Assembly (NCBI RefSeq): GCF_000471905.2
Contig: NW_006499751.1
Location: 3,216,259 to 3,280,258, forward strand
Length of the DNA stretch: 64,000 nt
Direction of reading: 5' to 3'
Source of the DNA: Amborella trichopoda
Taxonomy: Eukaryota > Streptophyta > Magnoliopsida > Amborellales > Amborellaceae
A model generated the notes under the pieces. The model was not told the origin of the DNA and did not search any database. It saw only the letters and a program-made list of their open reading frames with translations. This document shows positions 1 to 11,325 of the stretch, one piece after another. The translations under genes and the position numbers were made by a program. The number at the start of each line of letters is the position of its first letter. The stretch's first letter is position 1.

Positions 1-546
1 TTCTAGTTACTAAATAGTGTAAGGAAGTCTCATGCTAGTTGGCTTTCCATTTTGGTGTGAATCCTCCTTGTATAAGGATGGAATACAATGGAATTTAATA
101 AGTCTTGTGAAGCAAGATATTTGACTATTAAAAAATTATGTAAATAAGGAATGAATACCCATAAAAGAGAAAGTATGAGTAATATTTTTTTTATTCAAAT
201 ATTTGATTGGAATATATTTAGAAAATGGAGGATAAGGTTCTAGCAACTTCTTTTTAATCTTAATGATTGATCTAATGAATGGATGGCTTAGATCTCTCAC
301 CTCACAAATCTCCTTCTAGATTTGATCTCACTAAAGATGACAAACTCTAAGGCGTAGAAAATCTATAAATAAAAGCTCTCTCTCTTATAGATATTGACAC
401 CTCTTCTCTCTCTAAGATCTTTCTCTTTCTCTCTCTGAGATCTTTCTCTTTCTCTCTCTAGGGGCAATGCCCCACCTTGGGTTCTCTCCCTCACTAATTG
501 TTTCAAAAGGGGGGGGCCGCACGCCTCAAGTATTAGTTCTCTCTCT

Positions 547-592
<46 letters not shown>
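1..592 (+). repeat. Partial first LTR of the copia-type element
   Basis: This is homologous to 5011-5600 and ends in a (CT)n microsatellite at about 541-592. The divergence between the copies (many substitutions and short indels) indicates an old insertion. The inner boundary cannot be set because an ACGT array and an assembly gap follow. Confidence 0.6.
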
Positions 593-593
<1 letters not shown>

Positions 594-596
<3 letters not shown>

Positions 597-833
597 ACGT
601 CTCGTACGTACGTCGTACGTACGTCTACGTCGTACGTACGTACGTACGTACGTACGTACGTACGTACGTACGTACGTACGTACGTACGTACGTACGTACG
701 TACGTACGTACGTACGTACGTACGTACGTACGTACGTACGTACGTACGTACGTACGTACGTACGTACGTACGTACGTACGTACGTACGTACGTACGTACG
801 TTACGTACGTACGTACGTTACGTACGTTACGTA
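594..833. repeat. (ACGT)n tetranucleotide array
   Basis: About 240 bp of almost uninterrupted TACG/ACGT repeats run directly into a 20-N gap at 834-853. The unit is its own reverse complement, so the array is one long palindrome with a CpG every four bases. The array length is probably underestimated, because the gap sits at its end. Confidence 0.9.
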
Positions 834-853
834 NNNNNNNNNNNNNNNNNNNN
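834..853. other. Assembly gap (20 N)
   Basis: A run of N follows the ACGT array. It is probably an assembly break caused by that array. Confidence 0.98.
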
Positions 854-1268
854 TTTTGTGAAATCCTTTGAATTATGTACTATCGTTAAAAGTGTTATAA
901 GCATTTCAATTACTCGGATTATACTTAATTATGCATTTATTGAAAGTAAAACTGTTGATGCATTTCTGTTAATAGAGCTCATTTTGGAAAATATTGATAT
1001 CTTTCAATCATGATTATTTTTAGGATTATGATGATCACTTACTGAGTAGCCAAACTCATCAAACTATGGTAAACATTTTTTCAGGATAACTGCGAATTCA
1101 TTTTGTGTCCTCGTCAAGATCAATTTTGGAAGATATTGTAGTTGTGTCTAAGCTTTTTTTTACTTTGTAAGAATTCGTCAGTGTAAATTTGTCCTATCAA
1201 GAGATGTATATATGATTTGACTGTCACATCTCAGGAATATCAGTACTGTAAATTCTTGGGGTGTGACA
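854..1268 (+). repeat. Possible 3' end of a chromovirus-type LTR
   Basis: The segment contains CTTACTGAGTAGCCAAACTC and ends in GGGGTGTGACA. A 'ctgag...actc' block followed by a terminal GTGACA is a pattern I associate with Del/Tekay-type LTRs. The start is lost in the gap. No matching partner LTR is visible, so it could be a nested solo LTR or simply the end of the surrounding LTR. Confidence 0.3.
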
Positions 1269-4040
1269 GAATATCTATATTTGTCAAGACTATGTAACAG
1301 AGTGATATGAGGCCTGTAGAAAGATATTTGTTTTCTTTTTGCATCTACTTTCAAACAAAAGGGGTTTGAAAAGAGAACTCCTTGTGGGTAGAGAAAAAAG
1401 ATAATTTTACTATATAGTGTTCATCGTGGAATTCAACAGTATAAAATATTTTGTGACATGAACATCAGTTATTTATTTCTCTAAAGAAAAGTATTATCTG
1501 GAATTCACACCATGATATTATGCTTTGGTTTTTAGTCTAGTTTTTAACAAAAACATTTTGAGGGAGAATCCTTCGTGAATTGAGAGAAACAATTATTTTA
1601 TTGAGAGGTGCACAACCTAATTTTTTGCTGTGAAAACTGTATTGTGACGTGAAGGTCACTAAATAAAAAAACTCACCAAATGGTGTGATTTAGGGATGGA
1701 ATTGAGCACTATTCTATATTTTTTGAAGTCTATTCTAATGCTCCAAAAAGTTTCAGAGATAAAAACTTTTGAGTTGAGAGATATTGCATTTTTATCATGG
1801 GATGCCCATCTTCTATTTTGTAATAAATTAAAAGATATGACATGTTAAGGCACATATTTGTATTCCTTATAATATAAGCATTTTTAAGGCTCATTCAAAA
1901 GTTTTGTAGTGAGCGATGAGTATGATTTATAACATTAAGACTTCAGAGAGAGGTAACAAAAGTTGGTGAGATATGACATTCTATGTAAAGAGTGCTTAAT
2001 TTGGGAGTTGCAGAAAGAAGAAACATAATATATGTAAAAAGGTCTTAGTTTCTATTCGCAATGAAGCCATGTGCAGAGAGCCTTAGTGGCAACATAGAAA
2101 CCTTGCGAAAAGTGGAAATATCAATATTGTGATAAGTGGGAATATCAAGAATGTGATTTTTTTTTTGCGATGACTTGAAGAAGAGTATGTCTTCATATAT
2201 GTAAGGAAGAATCCAAAGGTAGAAGTGGTGGATGCTTCATCGACATGTAAAAGGTGATGATCGAATGCTTCTTCATCAGTTGTGTGATCTTCCAAGATCA
2301 CAAATGTTTGTCAACAAGTAAAAACAAAGAATCAAGAAAGCTCACGTACCACACTACATGGTTTTAAGGTATGAAATATATCCCACATTACATAATAAGG
2401 TCATAAAGAGAAAGAGGATTCAATAACTTTTTATTTTATGTTTTATATACTTCTTTAGTTATATTTTGATTTTATGTTTATGAATATATATGGAGTGTAT
2501 GGACACGATGTGATAAGAGCTAACAAATTTGAAGGAGCTAATTTTTAATACCCTATGTTTTTGTGTCTCCTTATGCTTGAGTATGAACTACTTAAGGTAG
2601 TGATCCACATGGAGATGTAGTTTTGATAAATGACTATGAGCCTAAGTATGAAACACAAGCGATAGGTGTGGCTCATTCAAATATGTAAGCACAAAAGGAT
2701 TGTTCTGATGGAACTCGATCTTAGTGACCATCCTCCCAATAATGTCCAGTAATATGATGTATTGCATGTGATGATGATCTCATGATAAAGTCTCCTTATT
2801 TGGTAGAAAGAAGTATTTTGTCAGATTTTGATAACCATTATTTAGTCATGGTCTATTTTGGATAAAATTATAAGATGGACTTTATGATTTGTTTTTGTTG
2901 CCATAAATATGACTTGGTAGGTAATTAAAGGTAAATGCGGTAAAATGATTTATGAAGACTAAACATGTATTTTAAAAATAAATTGAATCAATTGAGAAAA
3001 TCTTAAGTCTATGAATATGGTTTTTTAAAAAAACCCCATAGTCTTGCAAGGTCCACTAAGTCTTTATAGAAAATCATTATACACCGCCATACTACTTTCT
3101 AACTATTACTTGTGAAAAAATATACAAGTCAATAGCTTTTTAATAAAAGGGGAAAGCATTAAGTCTCAAAGGTATTTATAAACTTGAGAGAAAACTATCA
3201 TTTATTTATACACTGATTTTTAAATACTTGTATGCCTTGGCCTTGTTTTTTAGTAATTTAGAATCCTTGATTACCTAATACCATGAACCATAGAGAATGT
3301 CATAGGAAGCCCACCTTGGTAGGCCTCCTTGACACATGCTGTGTGGATTAGATAACTTGATTTGTATGGGTTTACTACCAAGAAGACTACTGTGGTTGAA
3401 CCTTTGTGGTTCAAGAAGGTTTTGCATATTGTGAAACCATTGGGCATTGAATTAAATATTGCATAAGATTTATTATACTACATCATGCCATAGGTATAAG
3501 AATGTTGAGAATTTATATGTTATATGTACAATAATTGAGTGAGAGCTGCTACAGTCCTACAATTCTTTTTAGCAGCTTGGATATTCATATATATAGGTAC
3601 TTTATTATGAAAGATCCAGATAAACTCAATATTCCAGTGAGAGCACCTGCTTGTGTTTGACGTGCAAGATGGAACAACAGAATATAATATTGCTAGATGC
3701 ATGATGCTAGTTGTATGGTTACAGAAGAGAGTAACTTGATTGAAGAACTCCTTTGAGCCCTTGAAGATACGACCCCATGCGATGAAGGTATGTGATGATT
3801 TTTTACGCCAACATGTCTATGTTTTGCTATGCGAGATGAAAGATGAACTACGACTACAATTGGGATGAGATCCGAGCAGCAGAGAGAAAAAGATGTTGCC
3901 TCCATAAATCATTTGTGAAAGGCTTGATGATGAAAATCATGATTAATGTAATAAGAGAGAATAAGTAAAAAATGCTTGAGAGAAAAATTGTAATTCGATG
4001 AATGAGAATGTGATAAAGAGATATTATAAAACCTTCAAAG
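1269..4040. other. Internal region of the copia-type element, no recognisable coding
   Basis: This is AT-rich sequence with stops in all frames; the longest open frames are about 60-70 codons and resemble nothing I know. By position it is the internal domain between the two LTRs. A primer binding site was not recognised. Confidence 0.5.
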
Positions 4041-4053
4041 GCCAAGTGGGAGA
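4041..4053 (+). other. Polypurine tract before the 3' LTR
   Basis: GCCAAGTGGGAGA followed by TATTAAG matches the usual copia arrangement of CAAGTGGGAGA before an LTR starting TGTTAG, with the LTR start mutated. It sets the orientation of the element. Confidence 0.55.
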
Positions 4054-5558
4054 TATTAAGTTTATGTGACCATTAAAAGCCTTATGAGAGCTTGTATAAG
4101 CACTGTATATAATAAAACATAAACTCAGTGGGAGTGTGGTCATCTTATGGACCATACTAAGCAAATGCTCTATGTCGATACTTAGACTAGTCGAGTTAGA
4201 AAACCCAAGGTACCTGGGCATTGGGTAAAAACAGAGGAGGGTTCAATGGGTTAGCCCTCAATGAGTTTTGAGTATGGTCGGATGAATGAGCCGAGGGACT
4301 GTGTGGCCCTTGTATGTGATGGATAGCCTTTAGATATAGGGCTAAAATATCATCATAGTACCATCACACGGCATGTACATAGATAGTAGTATCGAGATAA
4401 CAATCCACCATTGAGGGTGAAGCGAGTACATGTGCGAGAGATTACCCCTATGCACCATGGAACCGTGGTTGCATCATGGTCTAGGGGATCATAGATTTGT
4501 CTCTAAGGGAGAACCTGAAATCTATAGACTAAGATTACGTCCCCTAGTTTATTGACAAACTTTGGTGGTCCAATTATGAGCCTCTTACAGTGGATTGTGA
4601 GTCATAGGTACTGTCGTATCAGTTTGAAAAAGCTAGTGTGGATCGTGGTCCACAGTTAAAGGTGGAGTGCTCAAGTATATTAATAATCCTTAGACATATA
4701 CGGATCCGATTTCCATCAAAATTAATTATTTTTAATTAATTTTATGTTATAAGATTTTTAGAATATTTATTTGAATTTTTGTGATTCTCTTGATATTTTA
4801 TTTTTATCATTTGGATTTATAAAATAAGATAAAATCAATTTCTAATATTTTAAATAAACTAAGAGAAATAAATTCTATCTGTAAATCTTAAAAATGAAAA
4901 TATTTCTAAATTATCTCCATATCATATGGGGGCCCATTTGTCACATATTGGAATTTGGGTGGGGCCCATAAGGGGCCACCTAGGGTGGCACGCCCCAACC
5001 ATGGGGGGCTTCTACTTACTAAATAAAATTAAGGAAGTCCCACGCTAGTTGGCTTCCCATTTTGGTGTGAAGCCTCCTTGCTTAAGGAATGAATATAGTG
5101 GAATTTAGTATGTCTTGTGAAGCAAGATATTTGACTATCCAAAACTATGTGAATAAGGAATGAATATCCATAAAAGAAAAAGTATGAGTAATATTTTTTT
5201 TATTTAAATATTTGATGGAAATAAGTTTAGAAAATGGAGGATAAGGTTCTAATGCTTTTATTTGAATATTGATGGTTGATCTAAAGAGTTGATGGCTCAG
5301 AATTCTCACCCTACAAGTCTCTTTAGATCAATAATCTAGATTTGATCTCACTAAAGATGACAAACCCTAAAGCATAGAAAATCCATAGATAGAGGTTCTC
5401 CCTCTCATAAATCTCGACACCTCTTCTCTCTACAAGAGTTCTCTCTCGAAGATATTTCTCTTTGTTTCTCTAGGGGCCATGCCCCGCCTAGGGTTCTCTC
5501 TCTCTCCTCTTCTCTCTCTCTATTGTTTCTAAAGAGGAGGGCGACGCCCAACGTATTA

Positions 5559-5601
<43 letters not shown>

Positions 5602-5890
5602 AGTTAAGCAAAAGGGGGCACGCCCAAGTTAGGTGGGTTGCAAAGGGGGCCAAGAAAGTGTTGTTCTTTCTCTCTCTTGATTAGTATATCTCATCTTTCC
5701 AAGACCAAGCCGAGGGGTCTTGATTAAGACTAAGGCATTGAGGCTTAGCAAGTTGGTTCTAGGTCGAAAATCCATATAACTTTGAGATAGTTTTGTCATA
5801 CATAGTAGAGTCAAGAGACAGATCATTGATCCCGAACACCATTGGAAAGAGAAAACTCAACGTGGGGTATACTAAGCCCGGTTGAGGTAA
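4054..5890 (+). repeat. 3' LTR of the copia-type element
   Basis: The start is inferred from the purine tract, and 5011-5600 is homologous to positions 1-590. The block contains GC-rich patches (GGCACGCCCC and similar) and a (CT)n run at about 5560-5596. The outer end is not defined; about 5890 is an estimate. Confidence 0.5.
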
Positions 5891-6735
5891 TCTCCGGTAA
5901 TTTTACTTATTTAAATCTTATTTCTTTATTGTACTTTTCTATTTCCATAAAGCAATGCATCAAGTGTTTGTTTATTGAATAAAATATTTGTATTTAAATA
6001 GTAGCAAGTGAGAACCATTTTTATTTATTTGTTTATTTTAAGAGTGATTTATTTGTAATTGGGCATTGTAAGTGTTCTTGTAGGTTTAAGAAAAGAAAAA
6101 TTTTAAATATATATACACTGTGATTTATCTTATTGTCCACCTTATAGTTTTTATCTTCTTTTAATGTTTATTGCAAAAGGTTTTTATCTTGTTAATAATG
6201 GGACACCTTAAATTATCCTAATAATTCATTTAATCAGAATGTTATTAGAGTTATTATTAGTTATTGTGATAATATTGAGAAAAATTCAATTTATCGGAGA
6301 TAAATTGTCCCTAAGATGCCAAGCAGAGATTTCGTATGAATTGGGTTAGAAATATTAGCTTGAACTAACCAAAACCTAACTCCACTCATTAGGTTTTTAT
6401 AGGAAATAAAACTTCTCATCACTTTCAAGTTTTAATTTTTGATGATAAAATGGTAATGTGTAGTTTTCCTTCAACCACCTTTCCATTCTCGATGGATGGA
6501 GAAGTTATCCAAGTGTTTCCAGGTGTTCCCCGCCCCTTCATGGGTAAATATTGTAAACAAGATTACTAAGAGTGACTTTTGTTCAGAAGTCCTCTTGTAG
6601 CCCTTGGATTATAAGCAACAATAACTATAGTAATAATTTATTAGTCCCTATAAACGGTCCAAATTTGACTTGGAACAGCCTCTAGATTGGCGCTTCCCCG
6701 TCTGAAGCATGTTAAAATATGAAACTATTAGTCTT
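5891..6735. other. AT-rich stretch, no feature seen
   Basis: I recognise no coding, RNA or repeat structure here. It may include the true end of the preceding LTR. Confidence 0.5.
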
Positions 6736-6743
6736 CCCAAGTA

Positions 6744-7178
6744 TAAGGGCGGCAATGGGCCGGGAGGCCCAGCTCGGTCTACATAATGTGGCCCGAGGGT
6801 GGGCTCAAGGACACGACTACCCCCATTTGGCTCAGGCTAGCCTTATTTTCTTAGTTCTTTTTCATTTAGGAAATATTTGTTTCACGTGAAAATATTTCCA
6901 AGAAAATGTTTATGTGAAAGAATTCTGGTTAGATGTGGGAATATTTTTATGTCAATTGGTCTAATGCATATTGTCACACTAATTGACAACTAATTGGTAT
7001 GAAAATATTCCCACACTTAACTATAATAGGTTTTTTTTCACGTGAGCACAAACTAAATCTTCCCTAGTTTTTATGTAATTTTATTTGGCCTGGCTTGGTC
7101 AACATAAGGCCATGACTTGGCTTGGGCCAGCCCCATGGGCATTAGGGCTGGGCTGGGGCCCGGTCGTTGCCTGCCCTA
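6744..7178. mobile_element. hAT-type MITE 1
   Basis: The left end reads TAAGGGCGGCAATGGGCCGG. The right end, read on the other strand, is TAGGGCAGGCAACGACCGGG, so the two are terminal inverted repeats of the TAGGG.TGGCAA hAT type. The flanking 8-mers CCCAAGTA (6736-6743) and CACAAATA (7179-7186) match at 6 of 8 positions, consistent with an aged 8-bp target duplication. There is no transposase. A second inverted-repeat element is nested inside. Confidence 0.6.
6885..7050. repeat. Inverted repeat nested in MITE 1
   Basis: Arms around 6928-6960 and 6992-7023 are complementary (GTGGGAATATTTT against AAAATATTCCCAC), and the flanks at both ends contain TTTCACGTGA. This looks like a small foldback or MITE inserted in, or captured by, the larger element. 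Confidence 0.5.
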
Positions 7179-7186
7179 CACAAATA

Positions 7187-7732
7187 GGGTATTTTTCACA
7201 TGATGGAGTTTTGGTGCAGCAGTTGACGCGCCTTGTTCATGTGTTATCTCCTATTAATATTTAGATGGATTTAGGTTGATAACCTTAACCGCAAAAGATC
7301 ATAAATCTGAAAAAAAATAAATTTTAAATTTTAAAAATAGATGATTCTATTGTTTGTTTTTGACACCTTTTGGATCATCCATTTCAGTTAATTTAATTTT
7401 AAAAAATATATTTTTAAAAAATAAAATCCATTTTCTTCAGTTTAATGATCAAGTTCGATGTGCGAAATTTTAGATCCCAAATCCACTATAAAGATGAAAT
7501 TTTAGAAGGAGACGTCAAGATCAGGGTGGTCTTTTAGACCCAAAATTCACTTAAAAGATGAATTTTTAGGACGCACCAAGACGCTTTCCTCTATATGAAG
7601 TAATATAAGCAAAAGTTAAAGTTACAAAAATTATAAGTACAAGTAACTTAAAAAATTATCATACGTCTGAAAGGGTCCTGATTATGGTGACGGGTAAGTT
7701 TTTTCTGGTAAACATGGCCTCCATGTCAAACA
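7187..7732. other. Intergenic, no feature seen
   Basis: AT-rich sequence between the two MITEs. No coding or repeat structure was recognised. Confidence 0.5.
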
Positions 7733-7740
7733 CTCTAGAT

Positions 7741-8004
7741 TATGGCTGGCAATCGGGCGACCCGGTTGGCCTGGTACTTAAAAAGTAGGGTCTGAGCCAG
7801 AAACGGTTACCCAAGGGCTGAGCTAGGATTAGTGCCGGTTCAGTTTGGCTACGCTCGTCTTTCTTTCTTTTTTTTTTGTCTTTTTTTTTTTGCTTTAGTT
7901 GTTTTCGCTCAGCAGGCCATAGCCAAGCTTGGGTTGGCTGGCCATGGGGATAAGGGCCAGGTCATGGCCAAGGCTGACGCGGCCCCAGCCCGTTGCCACC
8001 CTTA
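7741..8004. mobile_element. hAT-type MITE 2
   Basis: The left end is TATGGCTGGCAATCGGGC. The right end, read in reverse, is TAAGGGTGGCAACGGGC. Flanking 8-mers CTCTAGAT (7733-7740) and CTCCAGAT (8005-8012) agree at 7 of 8 positions, a good hAT-type target duplication. The interior is GC-rich with T-runs and has no transposase. The short open frame crossing it is not a gene. Confidence 0.75.
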
Positions 8005-8012
8005 CTCCAGAT

Positions 8013-8732
8013 GAAAGTAACTATCGTTTGACTTCTTACCCATTTCCATGAATAATACAAATATTTGAAAGGGAAGTTCCTAAAAGTGGCCACATCATCT
8101 CACATGAATAAAAATGTGCGAGTGCCCAATCTATTTTCTTTATAAAAGGCCACTCTATGACTCACAATTGAGATGGATCCAATGCTTACTAGACTTTTAA
8201 CATTTTAAATAACAAGAAGAGGTAATCTTACAACTCTTATTTGAAAACCCACAAATCCTAATAAACAAAAACAATGAGAGGAACCAATCAATCTCTTCCT
8301 TGTCCCACGCACTCCACTGAGAATCAGTAGAAGATATTCCATTACATTACAAAAGCTGGGTGCAGCTGAGTGCAAAAATGAATCATGGATGTCCCATCTC
8401 ATAAAATCCCCACCCCTACAACCCAGATACACAATAATAAAAATGCAAGACAAGCTAAAAAATGATTAATGAGCCAAACAAAATCCAGCTAAAAAAAAAA
8501 AGAAGAAAAAGGAAAAGAGAGCCCACATCATATCTGATCTCATAAACATGAGCTTCTAGAAGCAATCTCTGTCAAATAATATGCCCATATCTTTCTGCCA
8601 TATGAGGTGGATAAGGTCCTCAAAGAGCAGTGGATATCCTTATTTTGAATTTTTTGATTGGCTTGCCAATCATAGCCCCAATGTGATCTTCCTTGTATTC
8701 AAATTCCATGCCCCCATTTACTGTGAGACCTA
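8013..8732. other. 3' flank of the pirin-like gene
   Basis: Sequence downstream of the minus-strand pirin stop codon. Part of it is presumably 3' UTR. I did not find a convincing polyadenylation signal or another gene. Confidence 0.4.
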
Positions 8733-10401
8733 TCACTGAGATTTCCAGTATTTTGCCTTCTCAAACCCATTTCTGGAAAAATGATAATCCTCTATGGTTT
8801 GATCAATCTCAGCCTGTGTGTTCATCACAAAAGGACCATATTGAACGACCGGCTCGTTCAGGGGTTTCCCTGCAATTAGAACAAATCTCAGGGGCTTTGG
8901 CGACTTATTCCACACACTGATCCCCTCTCCACCAGGGCTCAAAACCAGTGCATGGTGAGCAGTTGCAGGGGAGGAATTTGGGCTCCCCAAAACACCCTCC
9001 CCCTCCATGATGTACACGAAAGCATTCCATGATTCTGGTATCGGTTGATGTAATTGGGCTGATGGTTTCATTGTGAAATCCAAATACATTGTCGGCGTTC
9101 TTGTATAAACTGGTGACTTAATCCCCATTGCTTCTCCTGCTATGATTCGCACCTCCACACCATCTCTCTCTGCAATCTTAATGTCCTGGCTTTGCAATTC
9201 TTGGTATCCCGGTTCGATCCTGGAAAGAAGCCAATTCACAAAAGTTTGGAATTTAAGGCTAGTGTTAATGTGATTGTAAGATATTTTAGTGTTATGGTAC
9301 TCAGAGAAAGAGAAAAGATTTGTAGGTGAGTGTAACTCTCTTACATTTTCTCCTTGGAAGAAAGATTGATCCAGAGCTGGAGACCTTTGTTGGGTCCTTC
9401 CTCTGCTGGCATTTCAGAATGGATTATACCCCTACCGGCTGTCATCCACTGCAAAAAGTTCCAAATAGTTACCATCGGATTCTTGTTCACCACAAAATCC
9501 TTTTCCTAAGTCTTTCAAGAATGGGGAATGATAAAAATTGTGTATCTTTATACAAGTTTATTCAAGAATGGGGGGTTAAATTTTTCTAAAAATCTAAAAT
9601 CATTCAATAATTAGGATCAAATTCGAGAATACACTACATACCTGTAAATCACCGGCTCTAATAGTACCCTTGTGCCCTGCAAAATCTTGATGAGTGAAAG
9701 CACCCTGGAAATTCCAAAAAGAAATCGATTAATACCCCAATATACCATAGGTTACAATACAGGTGTTATGAACTCCAATTCACCCGAAGTATAATATGCG
9801 AATACGTACCTGTGTCATGTATGTTACAGTCTCAAACCCTGAAAAACAGAGCGCCCCCCCAAGTTAGAAATAAAGACCGCGTTTAAGAGAGAGATCCTGA
9901 AATCTATAGAGCTAATATAATCTGCTCGACATATGTAAAATAAAATCATGGGATGATGCACTAATTATTCCTCAAACCTCTATGTGGATGATCGGGAAAA
10001 CCAGCAGGAGGCGTAACTGCAACACCCAAGTTCCCAATATCATTAATCCAAATTGTAATAATTTGAACATACTACTCTCAACATAGATACGACATAATCA
10101 ATTCGAAGTTTTTGGATCATACAACAATACCTGAGAATTCATCCAACATCAAGAAGGGGTCCAAATGCCTCAACTCCATCCTGAAAAAAAACCCAAGAAT
10201 AAACCACACAGACCCAATTCCATTCCCGAAAGCAATAAATGAGAGAGATCCCATTTTGAAAACAAATAAATGAGAGAGAAAGAGAAAGAACCTTCCAATG
10301 CTCCTCCTCACCACAGCTCCATCTCCCTCGTGTTGGGGCCTGGCAAGTATCCTCTTCATCACCATTCGGGGCCTTTCAATCCCATGATGATCACTTGACA
10401 T
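8733..10401 (-). CDS. Pirin-like cupin protein, seven coding exons
   Basis: Coding exons on the minus strand are 10292-10401, 10131-10180, 9978-10016, 9810-9838, 9642-9704, 9345-9448 and 8733-9219. Every junction has AG/GT and the reading phase is kept, giving 882 nt (293 residues plus stop), the usual length for plant pirins. The protein shows the pirin core: LDPFLMLDEF (43-52), FPDHPHRGFETVTY (60-73), then WMTAGRGIIHSEMP (98-111). The expected metal ligands His63, His65, His107 and Glu109 are all present, followed by the second cupin half with SPVYTRTPTMYLDF and a conserved C-terminal FVMNTQAEID block. Pirins are bicupin metal proteins; in plants one member binds the G-protein alpha subunit and another affects lignification, and some pirins have quercetinase activity. 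The gene has no internal stops and looks functional. The start at 10401 is chosen because a TATA-like box lies upstream of it; an upstream in-frame ATG at 10620 would add 73 residues. Confidence 0.93.
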
Positions 10402-10620
10402 TTTGCTTATACTCTGTATAGCAATTCCTCCTCTTTCACTGGTTGGGATGACTCTTCTATTGCTTTCGAATTCGATTCCTCTTCTTCGACTGAATGGGAT
10501 AATTCTTCTCTTGATTTCGATTCCTAAGTGTTGGTGCTGCTGCTTTTGTGTTGTGAATAAAATGCAAGGTGAGACAGTTCGAATGGGGAGGAGATTAAAA
10601 TTTATAGGCAGCCTCCTCAT
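10402..10620 (-). other. Possible N-terminal extension or 5' UTR of the pirin gene
   Basis: The frame stays open upstream of Met1 to an ATG at 10620. The predicted 73 residues are rich in Arg, Ser and Ile and start MRRLPINFNLLP, which could be an organelle-targeting peptide. They include an imperfect 16-residue tandem repeat (RRIIPFSRRRGIEFES then NRRVIPTSERGGIAIQS). Against translation, a TATA-like box lies within this stretch, which would make most of it 5' UTR. Confidence 0.4.
10601..10606 (-). promoter_or_regulatory. TATA-like box of the pirin gene
   Basis: The minus strand reads CCTATAAATTTTA, a good plant TATA match, about 200 nt upstream of the ATG at 10401. This would give a 5' UTR of roughly 170 nt. 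It falls just inside the frame opened by the ATG at 10620, so it argues for the downstream start. Confidence 0.4.
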
Positions 10621-10689
10621 TGAGTTGAGATCTCTCTCTGTGCGCCGGCCGTAACTAACTGACTTTTTCTTAAGAATATGATACATTTA

Positions 10690-11050
10690 AGATGAGAATT
10701 GTTTATTTTTTTTTTGAATATTTCTCTTGTCAATGGCATTTTATTAATGAAACCAATATGAATGTGCATTCATGGAAAGGAAATCATGGGTGGGTGGGTC
10801 TTCTCCCACGACACAAGCAAGTAGAAGTCACTTTTGGAAGGGAGGGTGAGGGTGAGGGTGAGGTGAGGGTGCGCCTGCCTGCCTGGCTGTCTGTCATTGG
10901 CCTCATCATCAATGCTATCATGACCTCAGCGTGATGCAATCATGATGTGGGCACCTCCCTCCCTCTCTCCCTTCTTGTGAAATACCCCAATTATTATTAT
11001 TATTCATTTGCGTAAATTCAAAATAATTTCCTCAAATATTGAACATTCGT
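10690..11050. other. Intergenic, short (GGGTGA)n patch
   Basis: Upstream flank of the pirin gene. The only structure seen is a GGGTGAGGGTGA run at about 10844-10870 and an ATT-triplet run near 10990. Confidence 0.5.
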
Positions 11051-11055
11051 ATAGG

Positions 11056-11325
11056 AAAAGAGCCTGAGCTTAATTGGTAAGCGCTTGACGATTTGAATTC
11101 CTATGGATTTATCCAAAAAAAAAAAAATGGTGCACCTATGTACTCATCCAAAAAAAAAAAAGGAGAAATAAGGTGGACCTATGTACTCATCTCAATTCTT
11201 CCTATCGACTTATCCAAAAAAAAAAAAAAAAGAAAATAAGGTACACCTATGTACTCATCCAAAAAAAAAGAAAAAGAGAAATAAGGTGGACCTATGTACT
11301 CATCCAAAAAAAAAAAAAAACCGGA
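11056..11325 (+). repeat. SINE-like head followed by an A-rich tandem array
   Basis: GAGCTTAATTGGTAAGCGC followed by GACGATTTGAATTCC resembles degenerate A and B boxes of a tRNA-derived SINE. It runs into four or five units made of CACCTATGTACTCATCC plus 9-16 A residues (about 11111-11325). Unit lengths vary. SINE identity is inferred from box spacing only. Confidence 0.35.

Larger units (their letters stand above)
1..5890 (+). mobile_element. Degenerate Ty1/copia-type LTR element, 5' end outside the window
   Basis: Positions 1-590 and 5011-5600 are clearly homologous over about 590 bp. Both contain the same landmarks: CTAGTTGGCTT, then AGCAAGATATTTGACTAT, then the CT-rich stretch around TAGGGGC(C)ATGCCCC. 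This is the pattern of two LTRs. The purine tract ending at 4053 (CCAAGTGGGAGA) is the polypurine tract typical of plant copia elements, so transcription is inferred to run on the plus strand and the second LTR to start near 4054. The internal part shows no recognisable gag, integrase, RT or RNase H, so the element is either heavily decayed or non-autonomous. Assignment to copia rests on the purine tract and LTR style only. The 5' LTR starts before the window. Confidence 0.55.

Noticed and set aside
467..871. Open frame of YVRT repeats
   Set aside because: It is a translation of the ACGT and CT microsatellites and runs into Ns.
8693..9589. Plus-strand frames over the pirin gene
   Set aside because: They are antisense shadows of well-supported exons.
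11056..11110. A functional tRNA gene
   Set aside because: Only weak box-like sequences are present; no cloverleaf could be drawn.
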